Assembly (NCBI GenBank): GCA_964387025.1
Contig: CAYLUZ010000002.1
Coordinates: 186,001-250,000, forward strand
DNA length: 64,000 bases
From: PNON01 sp964387025
Lineage (GTDB): Bacteria > Chloroflexota > Anaerolineae > Anaerolineales > Anaerolineaceae
Reading direction: 5' to 3'
The position numbers were made by a program, and so were the translations under genes. Of this stretch, positions 42,756-52,898 are shown in pieces. Position 1 is the stretch's first letter, and each line of letters starts with the position of its first letter. The notes beneath the pieces are model-generated. The model saw only the letters and a program-made list of their open reading frames with translations. It was not told the DNA's origin and searched no databases.

Positions 42756-43247
42756 TTGAAAATTCGATTAGCTCAAGATAGAGACGAGCAAAAAATAATT
42801 CAACTTATGGCTGGTTTCCACAAATCGTTAAGTCAGATACGGAATCATGTCTATAAAAAAGACCTTTTTGCCGTAAGGGAAGAGCTTGCAGAATATCGCG
42901 AAAAGGATTTTCCTATTTATGTGGCTGAAGAAGAAAACAACACAATCATTGGATATTTAGTATGCCGTGTCGATGGAAATGTGGTGTGGGCTGAATCTTT
43001 ATTTGTGGAACCGGAATATCGCCATCTCGGTTTTGGCACTTCCTTGTATGAAAAAGCAGAACTCCTTGCTCATGAACTGGGGAATGATACACCATATAAT
43101 TGGGTCGATCCAAATAATGCTGGCATGATTGGTTTCTTAAAGAAACGAGGTTACAATTTTTTAAACCTGATAGAACTACGTCGCCCCCAAACCGGAGAAG
43201 AAAACACTCGGAATATCAACGTTGGAGAAAACAAATTCAACTATTGA
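42756..43247 (+). CDS. GNAT-family N-acetyltransferase
   Basis: A 163-residue acetyl-CoA-dependent acetyltransferase. The fold pattern includes YVAEEENNTIIGYLVC, the pantetheine-binding strand and loop VEPEYRHLGFGTSLYEKA (R/Q-x-x-G-x-G/A form H-L-G-F-G-T), and AGMIGFLKKRGY near the end. The start is TTG at 42756, seven bases after GGGAG. No ATG is available. The substrate is unknown. It sits in a repeat-rich stretch downstream of dispersed repeat copies. Confidence 0.8.
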   Translation: MKIRLAQDRDEQKIIQLMAGFHKSLSQIRNHVYKKDLFAVREELAEYREKDFPIYVAEEENNTIIGYLVCRVDGNVVWAESLFVEPEYRHLGFGTSLYEKAELLAHELGNDTPYNWVDPNNAGMIGFLKKRGYNFLNLIELRRPQTGEENTRNINVGENKFNY

Positions 43248-43308
43248 CCCTTAATTTTGGGAAATACTCTGTTAACAATGGTGCCCCACCGCACGCGGAT
43301 ACGCCCCC

Positions 43309-43345
43309 CATCCTCCGCGGATGATTGCACTATAATTAACCCGTG
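43309..43345. repeat. Dispersed repeat type 2, copy B
   Basis: CATCCTCCGCGGATGATTGCACTATAATTAACCC. It matches the copy at 42.6 kb, including the downstream TCATCCCAGCCTTCTACCTGACGGTA. Confidence 0.7.
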
Positions 43346-43445
43346 GATCGCACGCCCCTCATCCCAGCCTTCTACCTGACGGTAGAATGTGCCTGGAGGG
43401 TGGCTGGTCGAGGTGGGTTTATGCATCGGGATGTGCTGGAGAATG

Positions 43446-44060
43446 ATGGGTATTCGTCACGGATTTGGTAAACTGTCAAAAAATATTTGGTTGATACTTA
43501 TTGTGCTGTTTGGAATAATCTTCTTTGGGTTTTCTTATAACTTATATAAGATTTACCAGGTAGCACCCTATCTATTCGATAATTCTTACCGGGAAAATCC
43601 TTCAATGAGCAATTTCACCAGTAAATATGGAGGTTATTCAATTTCCTATCCTTCAGTCCTAAGGATATTTGACTCAAAGAACGGATCAAATGGGGATTTG
43701 GAGGTCGTCTCAGTACTAACAAATGAATTTGAATACAATACTCTGATCGTTTATAAACGCAAATCGACAAAAGGTGGCATGGAATCTTTGTTAACTTGGG
43801 GAAAAGAGAAAACCTCAAAAATCGATGAACTACATGAAATATCGATAGAACCTTATTCTACGGCAAAATATAACGGATTTCTCCGCGAATATTCTTATAA
43901 AACTTATCAATTTTATAATAGGAGAAATGACCATTGTTATGATTGGTTAGTTGATGAGTATGGAAACGAATATAACTTTTCCTTCTGCGTGAATAGCAAG
44001 TATTGGAATATAAGTGAACATATATTTCTTGAAATGATAAATAGCATTCAATTGAATTAG
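43446..44060 (+). CDS. Membrane-anchored protein of unknown function
   Basis: A 204-residue protein: a short basic start, one membrane helix at about residues 13-35 (IWLILIVLFGIIFFGFSY), then a soluble extracytoplasmic domain with YGGYSISYPSVLRIF, a pattern seen in PsbP-like and other small secreted domains. The start is uncertain. ATG codons at 43431, 43443 and 43446 are possible, the last two preceded by GGAG. No close family is recognised. Confidence 0.6.
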   Translation: MGIRHGFGKLSKNIWLILIVLFGIIFFGFSYNLYKIYQVAPYLFDNSYRENPSMSNFTSKYGGYSISYPSVLRIFDSKNGSNGDLEVVSVLTNEFEYNTLIVYKRKSTKGGMESLLTWGKEKTSKIDELHEISIEPYSTAKYNGFLREYSYKTYQFYNRRNDHCYDWLVDEYGNEYNFSFCVNSKYWNISEHIFLEMINSIQLN

Positions 44061-44074
44061 CCCATATTTCAGTT

Positions 44075-44431
44075 GTGGTGGGTTTAGCCCACCTTTCATG
44101 TATTTACTCCTGTTCTCTCATCCAATTCTTCATTCGCGCCTACCTCGGCGGATGTTTGCACTATAATTATTCCATCATCTTTGCTGTTGATGACAAATAT
44201 TTGAGATTTTCGGTCAAAACCATGCTCGCGACCTCCCATCCATTTTATTTCGGTGATGGTACGCTAACACCGACGCGAACAGACGGCAACTTGGCTTTTA
44301 CTGGATTACTTGAAGATTGTAGTGAGATCTTGGTGGAAATGCGAAATGGGAAAACTGCTGACCCGGCAGCATGGTTTAATTGGTCAGATGCTATAAAAAA
44401 GACCTTGGAAGCTAAAGATGCCAAGGTCTAG
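44075..44431 (+). CDS. Hypothetical protein, probably with a chimeric N-terminus
   Basis: The last 70 residues (from MLATSHPFYFGDGTL to KKTLEAKDAK) look like a real small globular protein. The first 45 are encoded by dispersed repeat sequence (copy C of type 2 lies inside), so the annotated frame may be an ancestral gene whose 5' end was replaced. The true start could be a TTG near 44201 or the ATG at 44222. Function unknown. Confidence 0.4.
   Translation: MVGLAHLSCIYSCSLIQFFIRAYLGGCLHYNYSIIFAVDDKYLRFSVKTMLATSHPFYFGDGTLTPTRTDGNLAFTGLLEDCSEILVEMRNGKTADPAAWFNWSDAIKKTLEAKDAKV
44147..44173. repeat. Dispersed repeat type 2, copy C
   Basis: CGGATGTTTGCACTATAATTATTCC, matching the core of copies A and B, with the -10-like TATAAT retained. 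Confidence 0.6.
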
Positions 44432-44846
44432 CTGAGGAAGGTTTTGCGCCATTCATGCTAAACTCTTTACAGCTCGTTTTTATGTCTGAGGAAGAGTGCC
44501 CCCAAGGAGTATGCTTCCATACGCCAAACTACCTTTTTCAGTAATGTACACCCCAAAAAGAAAAGCCAAATATGTCTGTACCAAGAATATATCTCAAAAG
44601 ATATGAAGATATCAATGTTATTCAAAGTGCTTGCTAATCTGTCCCCCAAGGTGTATCTTTGCTCAAACATTTAACAAAATAAGTCCATTTCCAGAAAAGA
44701 AATCACCGTAAAACCAAAGTGGACCCATAATGTGTTTTTTGATATTTATACTTATTCAAAATGTGCTCTAGCAAATAACAATCTTATATCTAAAATTAGG
44801 GCAGATAAATTAGCTAAATTATATTTTTCCTGCCATCAAGGTGGAA
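44432..44846. other. Gene-free stretch with decayed repeats
   Basis: About 415 bases with no convincing gene. A partial type 1 repeat (TGCCCCCAAGGAGTATGC at 44498) and a fuller one at 44643-44712 lie here. The rest is AT-rich. Confidence 0.6.
44643..44712. repeat. Dispersed repeat type 1, copy B
   Basis: CCCCCAAGGTGTATC, TTGCTCAAACAT and GTCCATTTCCAGAAAAGAAA, in the same order and spacing as at 42.53 kb. Confidence 0.75.
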
Positions 44847-45218
44847 TTATGTAATAGGGACATTCGCCGCAACAGACCTTATGCGATCAGCTACTCGCTC
44901 CGGTGTCTCACCCTTGCTGATAAATGCATCTGCACCTGCAGAAAGCGCCGCTTGCTGGCGGGCATCCAGATGACTGATAAGCACAATGACCAATGCTGCC
45001 GGGCAAAGCATTCTAAGCTCATTTATCGCAACTACCGGTGAAATGGGGAGTAAATCCCAGTCGACCAATAACATATCCAGAAGGGTTCCCGGAGCGTTTG
45101 CTAGGGTGGTTAACCAATCTGCAGATTCACCAACGACTTCCATCTTCATATCAAGAATGAAAAGGCGAAGGGCTGAACGCACTTCAGGACTGGAATCGGC
45201 TAAATATACGCGTGTCAT
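44847..45218 (-). CDS. Stand-alone receiver domain
   Basis: A 123-residue response-regulator receiver with no output domain. The phosphoacceptor is Asp53 (LLVDWDLLP), the Thr/Ser switch site falls in VLISHLDARQ, and the Lys is in FISKGETP. The first acidic patch has only one Asp (residue 8), so metal binding may be weaker. It follows the sensor cluster on the same strand. Confidence 0.82.
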   Translation of the reverse strand: MTRVYLADSSPEVRSALRLFILDMKMEVVGESADWLTTLANAPGTLLDMLLVDWDLLPISPVVAINELRMLCPAALVIVLISHLDARQQAALSAGADAFISKGETPERVADRIRSVAANVPIT

Positions 45219-45273
45219 ACCACGATACTACTATAAATACTCTTCGTCCACATCCAACGACCAGGGAGTGCTT

Positions 45274-45295
45274 ATCTCCCCCAGTTGGGGGAGAT
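45274..45295. other. Hairpin between two signalling genes
   Basis: A perfect 10-bp stem ATCTCCCCCA / TGGGGGAGAT with a 2-base loop, 77 bases after the diguanylate cyclase stop. No T-run on the minus strand, and on the plus strand ACAAGTTTTTG follows. A terminator is possible. Confidence 0.5.
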
Positions 45296-45371
45296 ACAAG
45301 TTTTTGTCAAAGAATTTTAAAGTATTTATGAAAGAAAACTAAAAGAAATTACCATCGATCGGAAAGGAAAT

Positions 45372-47912
45372 TCAATTAACATTAGTTCCGTTTTTTCTTT
45401 GTTTCTGTTGGTACATCAATTCATCTGCCCGGGCGATCAATTCACTCACAGTACATGGCGACTTAGGATCGTAAGAAGCAATTCCCAGGCTGAGCGATAG
45501 TTGAAATGCCAGGTTCCCTTTTTGATTTCGCATCGCCACGGTAGACTGAATTCGTTCCGTCATAACTTCCACCCCTTCCTGAGCGGCATCCAACGCCAGA
45601 GCTACAAACTCATCTCCTCCTATGCGTGCCAAAATATCCGCCTCTCTGAAGCTTTCTTTCAAGATGGTGGACACTTCCTTTAATGCGAGGTCTCCCATCG
45701 CATGTCCCTGGGAATCATTAATCGTCTTCAGCTTGTCTACATCCCCGAAGCATAAAAGCATCTTTCTCTTTTTACGATGCGCCAGTTTCACTTCTTGCTC
45801 TGCCAGAACCATAAAACCCCGTCGGTTATGTAAACCGGTCAATTCATCGGTCAATGACAGGCTGAGAATTTCTTCTTCCAAACGCTTGCGTTCGATCACC
45901 TGGCACACCTGAGCAGACACGAATTCCATCAGATCCACGTCCTTCTGTTGGAAATGGATCCCTTCGGTATAACTTTGCACCGCCATGACCCCAATAACAC
46001 GACCATCTGTTTTCAACGGCACTCCCAACCAATCTACAGCTGCCGTCCCCACCTGGTCGATTTTACCTTCTTGCACAAGCCGGTCATAAATCTCACGGGT
46101 AGCCAACAAGGAACGCCCGGTACGAATCACATAACCTGTCAGCCCCTGGATTAGTATTGGTTCAAGTGGTTTTTCGTCATACTGATCAATATAGTACGGA
46201 AAGCTGATCATTTCTTTGGTTGGGTCGTACAATGCGATGTAGAAATTCGTTGCTGGAATATATTCTCCAAGAATGGAGTGGATGGATTGGTAGAGGTCAT
46301 CGATCCCAGCGCTGGTCATTGTGGCTTGTGTGATCCTGTAGATTACATTCTGTAGTAATTCATTATTCTTTCGCTCGCTGATATCACTGATAATACCCAC
46401 GGCATACCAATCCCCATTCATTTGGAGAGAAGAAAGCGAAAGTTGAATAGGAATTTCAGAGCCATCTTTTCGAAGGGCTCCCACTTCATGTGTCTTCCCG
46501 ATCGCTTCTCCCTGCCCGGTCTTTACAAAAGCAGGAAAAGCGGCATGATGCGCTTCGTGATAACGCTTGGGGACAATTAACTCGTGCAGGTTTTGACCCA
46601 TGGCTTCCGTTTTTGAATATCCAAAAATGGACTCAGCAGCCGAGTTCCAGTAGGTAATTCTACCTTCCGGGTCCAACATGAGAATGGCATCGTGGGCAGA
46701 GTCTGAGATCGCGCTCATTTTGGCTTCGCTCTCACTTAATGTCTTTACAGCCAGATGCCGTTCCGTGATATCTCGAAATGACCAAACTCTACCAATCACA
46801 ACATGATCTTGGATTAATGGCCGTGATAATCTTTCAAATATTCTTCCATCCTTGAAATTTAGCGTATCGAAATCTTCCTCATTTGAATTGTATAGTTCCT
46901 TAACCCTTTTATGAAAAGATTCTGGGTCGCAAAGCTGATCAGACACATATTGAAGGATGATTCCATCATCGTTGCTTTTCATTACTGTCTGCGGGATATG
47001 CCATATTTCCGCAAAGCGTTCATTGGTAAAAAGTACCTCGTTTTCTTTACCCACAGCCAATATTCCATCAGTGGTCGAATTAAGTATTGCATGTATCGAT
47101 GACTCACTTTTTCGTAACACTTCTTCAATGTGTTTACGCGCAGTGATGTCGTGTCCAATCCCCACCAGGCCTACAATTTTTCCCTGGCTATCGCGTAACG
47201 GTATCTTGGAAGATAATATCCAGACCGGTTTTCCCTCAGAATCGAGCCCGGGTTCTTCAAAATTAATGGTCGGTGTTCCCGATTCAATGACGGTCTTGTC
47301 AACCGCCCAGTAACCTTTTGCTAATTCGAGCGGATAAAGATCAAAGTCAGATTTACCGATGATATCTTCCATCCTTTTTCCCCCAGACGCTTGCCAGTCA
47401 GCAAGATTTGTAATAAGTTTCCGACCTTGTGTATCCATCACGTAAATACGGTCTGGCAGATTATCGATCAGCGTCCGCAGCAGGATTCGTTCCCCTTCCA
47501 GGTTTGTTACGGTTTGCCGTAACCTTTTTCGTATTTGATTTAATTCGATTTGCGTTTGAACACGTGCTAACAATTCATCACGTTGGAATGGTTTTGATAT
47601 GAAGTCCACTGCCCCAAGCTTTAAACCCTCCACTCGCTCTTCTACATCGGTGACAGCACTAAGAAAAATGACCGGGATGTTTTGGCTATCAAGATGTGTC
47701 TTTATCCTTCTCAAGACTTCCAGACCATCCAATCCCGGCATGCGTAAATCGAGTAAGATCAAGTCAGGTGGATTTGCCGAAGCTGATACAATCGCTAGTT
47801 CGCCGCTATCAGCAGGACGTACTTCGTACCCTTCTGCTTTCAAGAGATTGGTTAACAGCATTAAATTTTCATGTGAGTCGTCGACTACCAGGATCGTTCC
47901 TTTATCGCTCAT
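45372..47912 (-). CDS. Response regulator diguanylate cyclase (REC-PAS-PAS-PAS-GAF-GGDEF)
   Basis: An 846-residue cytoplasmic protein. Order: receiver (residues 5-125, Asp in LILLDLRMPGLDG), three PAS domains (about 145-265, 275-395, 400-520), GAF (about 530-675), and a GGDEF domain with DELTGLHNRRGF and intact ARIGGDEFVAL, so cyclic-di-GMP synthesis is expected. No obvious RxxD inhibitory site directly before GGDEF. It overlaps the hybrid kinase gene upstream by 4 bases (ATGA), which suggests that kinase as its phosphodonor. Confidence 0.92.
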   Translation of the reverse strand: MSDKGTILVVDDSHENLMLLTNLLKAEGYEVRPADSGELAIVSASANPPDLILLDLRMPGLDGLEVLRRIKTHLDSQNIPVIFLSAVTDVEERVEGLKLGAVDFISKPFQRDELLARVQTQIELNQIRKRLRQTVTNLEGERILLRTLIDNLPDRIYVMDTQGRKLITNLADWQASGGKRMEDIIGKSDFDLYPLELAKGYWAVDKTVIESGTPTINFEEPGLDSEGKPVWILSSKIPLRDSQGKIVGLVGIGHDITARKHIEEVLRKSESSIHAILNSTTDGILAVGKENEVLFTNERFAEIWHIPQTVMKSNDDGIILQYVSDQLCDPESFHKRVKELYNSNEEDFDTLNFKDGRIFERLSRPLIQDHVVIGRVWSFRDITERHLAVKTLSESEAKMSAISDSAHDAILMLDPEGRITYWNSAAESIFGYSKTEAMGQNLHELIVPKRYHEAHHAAFPAFVKTGQGEAIGKTHEVGALRKDGSEIPIQLSLSSLQMNGDWYAVGIISDISERKNNELLQNVIYRITQATMTSAGIDDLYQSIHSILGEYIPATNFYIALYDPTKEMISFPYYIDQYDEKPLEPILIQGLTGYVIRTGRSLLATREIYDRLVQEGKIDQVGTAAVDWLGVPLKTDGRVIGVMAVQSYTEGIHFQQKDVDLMEFVSAQVCQVIERKRLEEEILSLSLTDELTGLHNRRGFMVLAEQEVKLAHRKKRKMLLCFGDVDKLKTINDSQGHAMGDLALKEVSTILKESFREADILARIGGDEFVALALDAAQEGVEVMTERIQSTVAMRNQKGNLAFQLSLSLGIASYDPKSPCTVSELIARADELMYQQKQRKNGTNVN

Positions 47913-49687
47913 AGTGAAACCTCGTCAATTGGCTGTAAAGCCTGCAGGATAGTGGTGTATCTTAACTGCCGGGCATATGCCATCAACAGCTCACCAAGTG
48001 CAGGATTTAGTTCTGAGATCCGGCGAATGCTTGCATCTAATTGGTCACTATCAAGACTAAGCAGTGCTTCATTCAATTCCTTTCGACATGCTGCTGGTAA
48101 GGCTGCAAGGTCTTCATGGTTGAGCGGCAATGTTGGCGATGAGATTAAGTCCTCTGGAGAGTCTTTATAGATAAAATCCACTCCCAAATGTCGTACTAGG
48201 CAGTCGAATATCTCTTCAGCCCGGTAGGGCTTGCTGATGAAATCATCCATACCGGTGGAAAGAACGTTCTCACGCTCTTCTTTGAATGTAGAAGCTGTGA
48301 GCGCTATGATTTTTACATCCTGCCCACCCGGTAGGGTCCGAATCTTCTGCATGGCTTCTATCCCGCCCATGACTGGCATACGAATGTCCATCCAGATGAG
48401 TTGCGGCTGCCAGGTTTTGAATTCCTGTATACCCGTAGAACCATTTTCAGCGACATGTACCTGGAATCCAACCGGTTCAAGTATCCGTTTCAACAACAAC
48501 CAGTTTTCCATCTGGTCTTCAACGATCAGTAGCCTGTATTCGGGCTGTTTAGGCACGAGGCCAATTACTTGTCCAAGTTTCATTTTTGCATCGACCAGTT
48601 CAGATTCCTCAACCCGATCCACCGGCACTTGCAGGTGGATGGTCGTTCCTTGTCCATATATGCTCTCAATGCTGATCCGGCCGCCCATCATTTCCACATA
48701 TTTGCGGGTAATGGCCAATCCCAACCCGGTACCCTTCTGATTAGTTTGCTTGCCGACCTGAATAAAAGGTTCGAAGACGCGTGCCTGGTCTTCTGCAGCT
48801 ATACCAATACCGGTATCTTCCACATCAATGATCAAAATCGGACGTAACGGATCATTGGTGGTCTGAGTATTAAGGTGCAGGGTCACAACGCCGTGCTCAG
48901 TAAATTTGATCGCATTTCCAATAAGGTTGATTAATACCTGCCTCAGTTTGCCTGAATCTGCACGGATGAAGCGGGGAAATTCCGAAGATTGATCCAGTTC
49001 CAGTCGCAGTTGTTTTTCTTCGGCTCTTCCACTCATTAAGTCTATGATCTCGCGCATTATTTCCCCAAGATCGAACGTGCTATTTTCAACCTGGAACTGA
49101 CCGGCCTCAACTTTGGCCATATCCAGAACATCATTGATCAAATTTAACAAATGTTCACCGCTCCGGTTAATAATATCCAATGTTTTACGTTGCTCCTCAG
49201 AAACACCCGCATCGTTCCTTAGAAGGTTGGAAAAACCAAGAATGGCGTTCAAGGGGGTGCGCAGTTCATGGCTCATGTTGGCTAGGAAGGTGCTCTTTGC
49301 CAGATTGGCAGCTTCGGCCTTCTCCTGAGCCTGTTTTGCCCGGATGTTTGCTCTCCGCATTGCCTCCGCTACACTTGAGATCATGGCTCCAGTAAGTACA
49401 AACACTGAGAGACCCAGCCAATCGGCAGGTTTTTGGATAAAGGGCTGGCCCACAAGTATTGGACCAAGGTAGATAGCCACCAGGCATGCTAAACCGGTTC
49501 CCAGCAGGCCGGCTGGAAGACCTCCATAGATCGCTATCACCATTACTGCCGGATAGAAAGTCAACCAGGCTAAAGTTGCTCCAAGTGATTGCAAAGGCCA
49601 GATCCTTAAACTCGCTGCAAAAGCGATCAGTGCTACGGCCAATACGAAGCGCCGCCAGGACCAGGGAAGTATCCGATTGAAGTTCAT
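47909..49687 (-). CDS. Hybrid histidine kinase, membrane sensor
   Basis: A 592-residue kinase. Four hydrophobic helices occupy about residues 15-110 with no large external domain. A short coiled coil leads to HisKA (MSHELRTPLNAIL), then HATPase with GNAIKF, DTGIGIAAEDQ and GTGLGLAI. A receiver follows (about 375-495, Asp in LIWMDIRMPVMGG), then a C-terminal 90-residue helical tail. It is coupled to the diguanylate cyclase gene by an ATGA overlap, so the pair probably forms one pathway from membrane signal to cyclic-di-GMP. Confidence 0.92.
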   Translation of the reverse strand: MNFNRILPWSWRRFVLAVALIAFAASLRIWPLQSLGATLAWLTFYPAVMVIAIYGGLPAGLLGTGLACLVAIYLGPILVGQPFIQKPADWLGLSVFVLTGAMISSVAEAMRRANIRAKQAQEKAEAANLAKSTFLANMSHELRTPLNAILGFSNLLRNDAGVSEEQRKTLDIINRSGEHLLNLINDVLDMAKVEAGQFQVENSTFDLGEIMREIIDLMSGRAEEKQLRLELDQSSEFPRFIRADSGKLRQVLINLIGNAIKFTEHGVVTLHLNTQTTNDPLRPILIIDVEDTGIGIAAEDQARVFEPFIQVGKQTNQKGTGLGLAITRKYVEMMGGRISIESIYGQGTTIHLQVPVDRVEESELVDAKMKLGQVIGLVPKQPEYRLLIVEDQMENWLLLKRILEPVGFQVHVAENGSTGIQEFKTWQPQLIWMDIRMPVMGGIEAMQKIRTLPGGQDVKIIALTASTFKEERENVLSTGMDDFISKPYRAEEIFDCLVRHLGVDFIYKDSPEDLISSPTLPLNHEDLAALPAACRKELNEALLSLDSDQLDASIRRISELNPALGELLMAYARQLRYTTILQALQPIDEVSL

Positions 49688-49787
49688 AAGCTCATCTTGG
49701 GGTGTTAATGGAGTTCAAATTTAACGTTGCTTAGGTTCATTATTTCCAATGAATAGAATTATTTTCACTTTTGGATAACTGGATTAA

Positions 49788-52700
49788 TTATTTCGGAAGT
49801 TTAAGAAATACCTCCACAACGTGTGGATCAAAATGCTTACCTGATAATGATCGGATATGCTCGAACACTTTTTCGTCTAGCCAGGCAGTCCGGTAAGGAC
49901 GGTCTGATCGTAATGCGTCCCACACATCCACAACAGCAAAGATCCTTGCAGTCAGTGGTATTTGTTTTCCTTTAAGACCCTTGGGATACCCGCTGCCATC
50001 CCATTTTTCGTGATGATAATATGGAATATCCAGTGCTTGCTGAAGGTAATGAATAGGAGATAGCATCTCGTATGCAAAAGTCGGATGTCTCTTCATCACC
50101 ACCCATTCTTCGTCTGTTAGAGATTCGGTTTTGTGCAGGATCGCATCTGGAACACCTAGTTTACCTATGTCGTGTAGGAGTGCACCCCAACGGGCTTGCA
50201 TCAGTTCATCATCGCTTAAACCATATGCAAACCCAAGCTTCAAAGTAAGATCAGTTACCCTCAAGGTATGCCCTTCAGTCTCCTTGTCTCTTAGGTCCAT
50301 TGCATGTGACCAGCCTTCTATCGTGGCATCATAGGCCAGGGTCAGTTCCTGGTATGATCGCTGCTGGTTGTCATATAGTGTAGAATTTTCTATAGCAATA
50401 GCAGCTTGCCCTGCAAGGGAATTTAAGAAATTTAACGCATCAGCATCGAGTTCAAGGGTGCTGCGGTGGAACACTTCCAATACACCCTTGACCTTGCCTT
50501 TTACCAGGAGAGGTATTGCATAAAAACTGATGAATTTTTCTTCATCTAACGAAATTGTAAAGAGCGGGGTATCGACCTTTTGAAGATTTGGTATGTGGAC
50601 AACACTTAGCTCCAATGCAGCTCTCCCCGCATGGCTTTCCCCTATATGTAAATTAGTGTATTCAATTGCTTTGGTATGGAACCCACACCCGGCTGCAAAA
50701 TTCAAAGTTTGTGTAAGCGGGTTCAAGAGTAGAATATCGGCTGCATCAGCTCTTAATTGTGACATAGCCTTGCTGAGAATAAACCTTAAATTAAACTCTA
50801 AATCAAAACTAGATAGAATACACTTATCAATATCTCTTAATGTCGTGAGTTGTTCGAACTGCCCCTGTATCCTTTGCTCACCCTGTTTGCGTTGGGTGAT
50901 GTCTATACAGATTCCAGTCATACGCTCTGGTTCACCCTGCTCGATATAAGTAGTATTCCCCAGTGACATTATCCATAGTACCTCGCCGGTTGGTAATATA
51001 ATTCGATACTCATTGGAGAGTGGTTTATGGTCGCGAATGACCTGGTCAATTCGATCTCCGGCAGCCTGCACGTCATCAGGGTGCATTATACTTCGCCAAA
51101 CATCGAAAGTGGGAATGGTTGTCAAATCCAAACCAAATAGTTCGAGGAGCTCAGGTGACCATTCCAGTTTACCGGTTACAATATTCCAATCCCACAAACC
51201 TGTCCTTGAAGAATGTTGAGCAAGTGATAAACGGTTATTGGTTTGTGTCAACACCTCTTCCGCCTTCTTCCGGTCTGTGATGTCCATTATCGTTCCGATA
51301 AAGTGTGCAGCCTTGCCAGTAACGTCATAAATTATCTTCCCTTTGGCTTGGCATAGTTTCAATAGTCCATCGTTGGCAACCAATCTGAGATCGACATCCA
51401 ACGATTCGCCTGTTAGGAGAGATTTTTCGAATGCTTTGCTATATTTTTCGAAATCATCGGGATGAATGAATTTGCCATTTTCTTCAAAGCTAGGGACAAA
51501 TTCCTGTGGCGTTAACCCAAAAATCTGATAAGTCTCATCCGACCACCAGACATGATTGGTTTGCAAATCCCAATCCCAACTTCCTATCTTTGCCAGGACT
51601 TGAGCTTCATTCATTTTATTAAGGAGATCCGATTTGACACGCTCGGTTTCTTCACGATTCTCTTCAGCCTTTTTACGCTCAGTAATGTCGGAGTAATTAA
51701 GAACAATTGCCTTTACACTTTGTTCGGAGAGTAAATTTGTAGCCACCACCTCCAACCAAACCCAGGATCCATTCTTATGATGAACGCGGAATACAGTATT
51801 AACTCGTTTGCCGGGTGTAACAATAAGGTCCTGATAAAGCCCCAAAGTCCTGGTTGAATCATCGGGATGAAGTAGCTCGAAAACATTTCTTCCGATCCAA
51901 TCATCCGGACCATACCCCAACATTCCTGGTGCTGCCGGGCTGTCATAAATAGTTTTCCCTTCAGCATCCAGCAAGGTAATAGCATCACTGCTGTTTTCGA
52001 TCAAGGCCTTAAAGCGTTCTTCCCTTTCGCGTAATGCTTCCTCAGAACGTTTTCGGTCAGTTATATCCTGCTTTATTGCGATAAATTGACTGATTACTCC
52101 GTCAGAATTTCGAACCGGGGTGATGGTTTGTTCTTCATAATAAGTTTGCCCATCTTTTTTTCGATTGATTAACTCCCCCCGCCATATTTCTCCCGCCAAA
52201 ATCGTATCCCACATTATTTTGTAGATTTCTGCTTTTACAAGTCCGGATTTTAATAAATCGCGAGGATTTTTGCCGATTGCCTCGGCGCCACTGTAACCTG
52301 TCAAGGTGGAAAATGACGGGTTCACCCACTGAATTGTCCCGTTAATGTCTGTGATCACGATCGGATTGGCAGCTGCATTTAAGGCAGAAGTCTGTATGAA
52401 GGATATTTCTTTAATCCTCCTGTTCTTCTCATTATCCAATTTCTGCTTCAACGCATTCCGTATTACCTCCCCTAACTTGTTCGGGCGGTCTTTCATCAAA
52501 TAATCATAGGCACCCTTATGTAAAGCATCAACAGCTGCTTCTTCGCCAATGCTCCCGGAAATAATGATAAAAGGTACATCTAATTTACTTTCTTTTAGTA
52601 GCTCAAGAGCGCGCATGCCGCTAAATTTTGGAAATTTCCAATCCGATAAAATGATGTCAGGAGGATTGCTAATGGCATTAAGGTAATCCTCTTCAGTATC

Positions 52701-52898
52701 TACCCTATTCCATTTGAAAATGAATCCTTCTTTTTTTAGGTGAAACAATAATATTTCAGTGTCATTGAGGCTGTCTTCAACGATCAAGATTTGAATTGTT
52801 TTTTTTTCGACGGATTTTTCTGTTGCCACTTCAACAAGATACTGATTAGGAAATAAAAGCTGGTTTTCCGCTTGCAGTATTTTTTTATTACTGGTCAT
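49788..52898 (-). CDS. REC-multi-PAS-GAF HD-GYP phosphodiesterase
   Basis: A 1036-residue response regulator. It has a receiver at the N-terminus (LIVEDSLNDTE, Asp in ILSDWKFPKF, Lys in YLMKDRP), four PAS/PAC modules, a GAF domain (about 690-850), and an HD-GYP domain: EGHTLRVTDLTLKLG, LLHDIGKLGVPD, and HHEKWDGSGYPKGLKG. The HD and GYP motifs are intact, so hydrolysis of cyclic-di-GMP is expected. The ATG at 52898 follows GGAAAAAATA. A TTG 12 bases earlier is a worse start. It opposes the cyclase encoded downstream. Confidence 0.92.
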   Translation of the reverse strand: MTSNKKILQAENQLLFPNQYLVEVATEKSVEKKTIQILIVEDSLNDTEILLFHLKKEGFIFKWNRVDTEEDYLNAISNPPDIILSDWKFPKFSGMRALELLKESKLDVPFIIISGSIGEEAAVDALHKGAYDYLMKDRPNKLGEVIRNALKQKLDNEKNRRIKEISFIQTSALNAAANPIVITDINGTIQWVNPSFSTLTGYSGAEAIGKNPRDLLKSGLVKAEIYKIMWDTILAGEIWRGELINRKKDGQTYYEEQTITPVRNSDGVISQFIAIKQDITDRKRSEEALREREERFKALIENSSDAITLLDAEGKTIYDSPAAPGMLGYGPDDWIGRNVFELLHPDDSTRTLGLYQDLIVTPGKRVNTVFRVHHKNGSWVWLEVVATNLLSEQSVKAIVLNYSDITERKKAEENREETERVKSDLLNKMNEAQVLAKIGSWDWDLQTNHVWWSDETYQIFGLTPQEFVPSFEENGKFIHPDDFEKYSKAFEKSLLTGESLDVDLRLVANDGLLKLCQAKGKIIYDVTGKAAHFIGTIMDITDRKKAEEVLTQTNNRLSLAQHSSRTGLWDWNIVTGKLEWSPELLELFGLDLTTIPTFDVWRSIMHPDDVQAAGDRIDQVIRDHKPLSNEYRIILPTGEVLWIMSLGNTTYIEQGEPERMTGICIDITQRKQGEQRIQGQFEQLTTLRDIDKCILSSFDLEFNLRFILSKAMSQLRADAADILLLNPLTQTLNFAAGCGFHTKAIEYTNLHIGESHAGRAALELSVVHIPNLQKVDTPLFTISLDEEKFISFYAIPLLVKGKVKGVLEVFHRSTLELDADALNFLNSLAGQAAIAIENSTLYDNQQRSYQELTLAYDATIEGWSHAMDLRDKETEGHTLRVTDLTLKLGFAYGLSDDELMQARWGALLHDIGKLGVPDAILHKTESLTDEEWVVMKRHPTFAYEMLSPIHYLQQALDIPYYHHEKWDGSGYPKGLKGKQIPLTARIFAVVDVWDALRSDRPYRTAWLDEKVFEHIRSLSGKHFDPHVVEVFLKLPK

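Noticed and set aside
42415..42756. A 113-residue minus-strand frame with hydrophobic segments
   Set aside because: It is made of both dispersed repeat types, and similar fragments recur at 43.2 and 44.6 kb in broken form, so it is repeat-derived rather than a gene.
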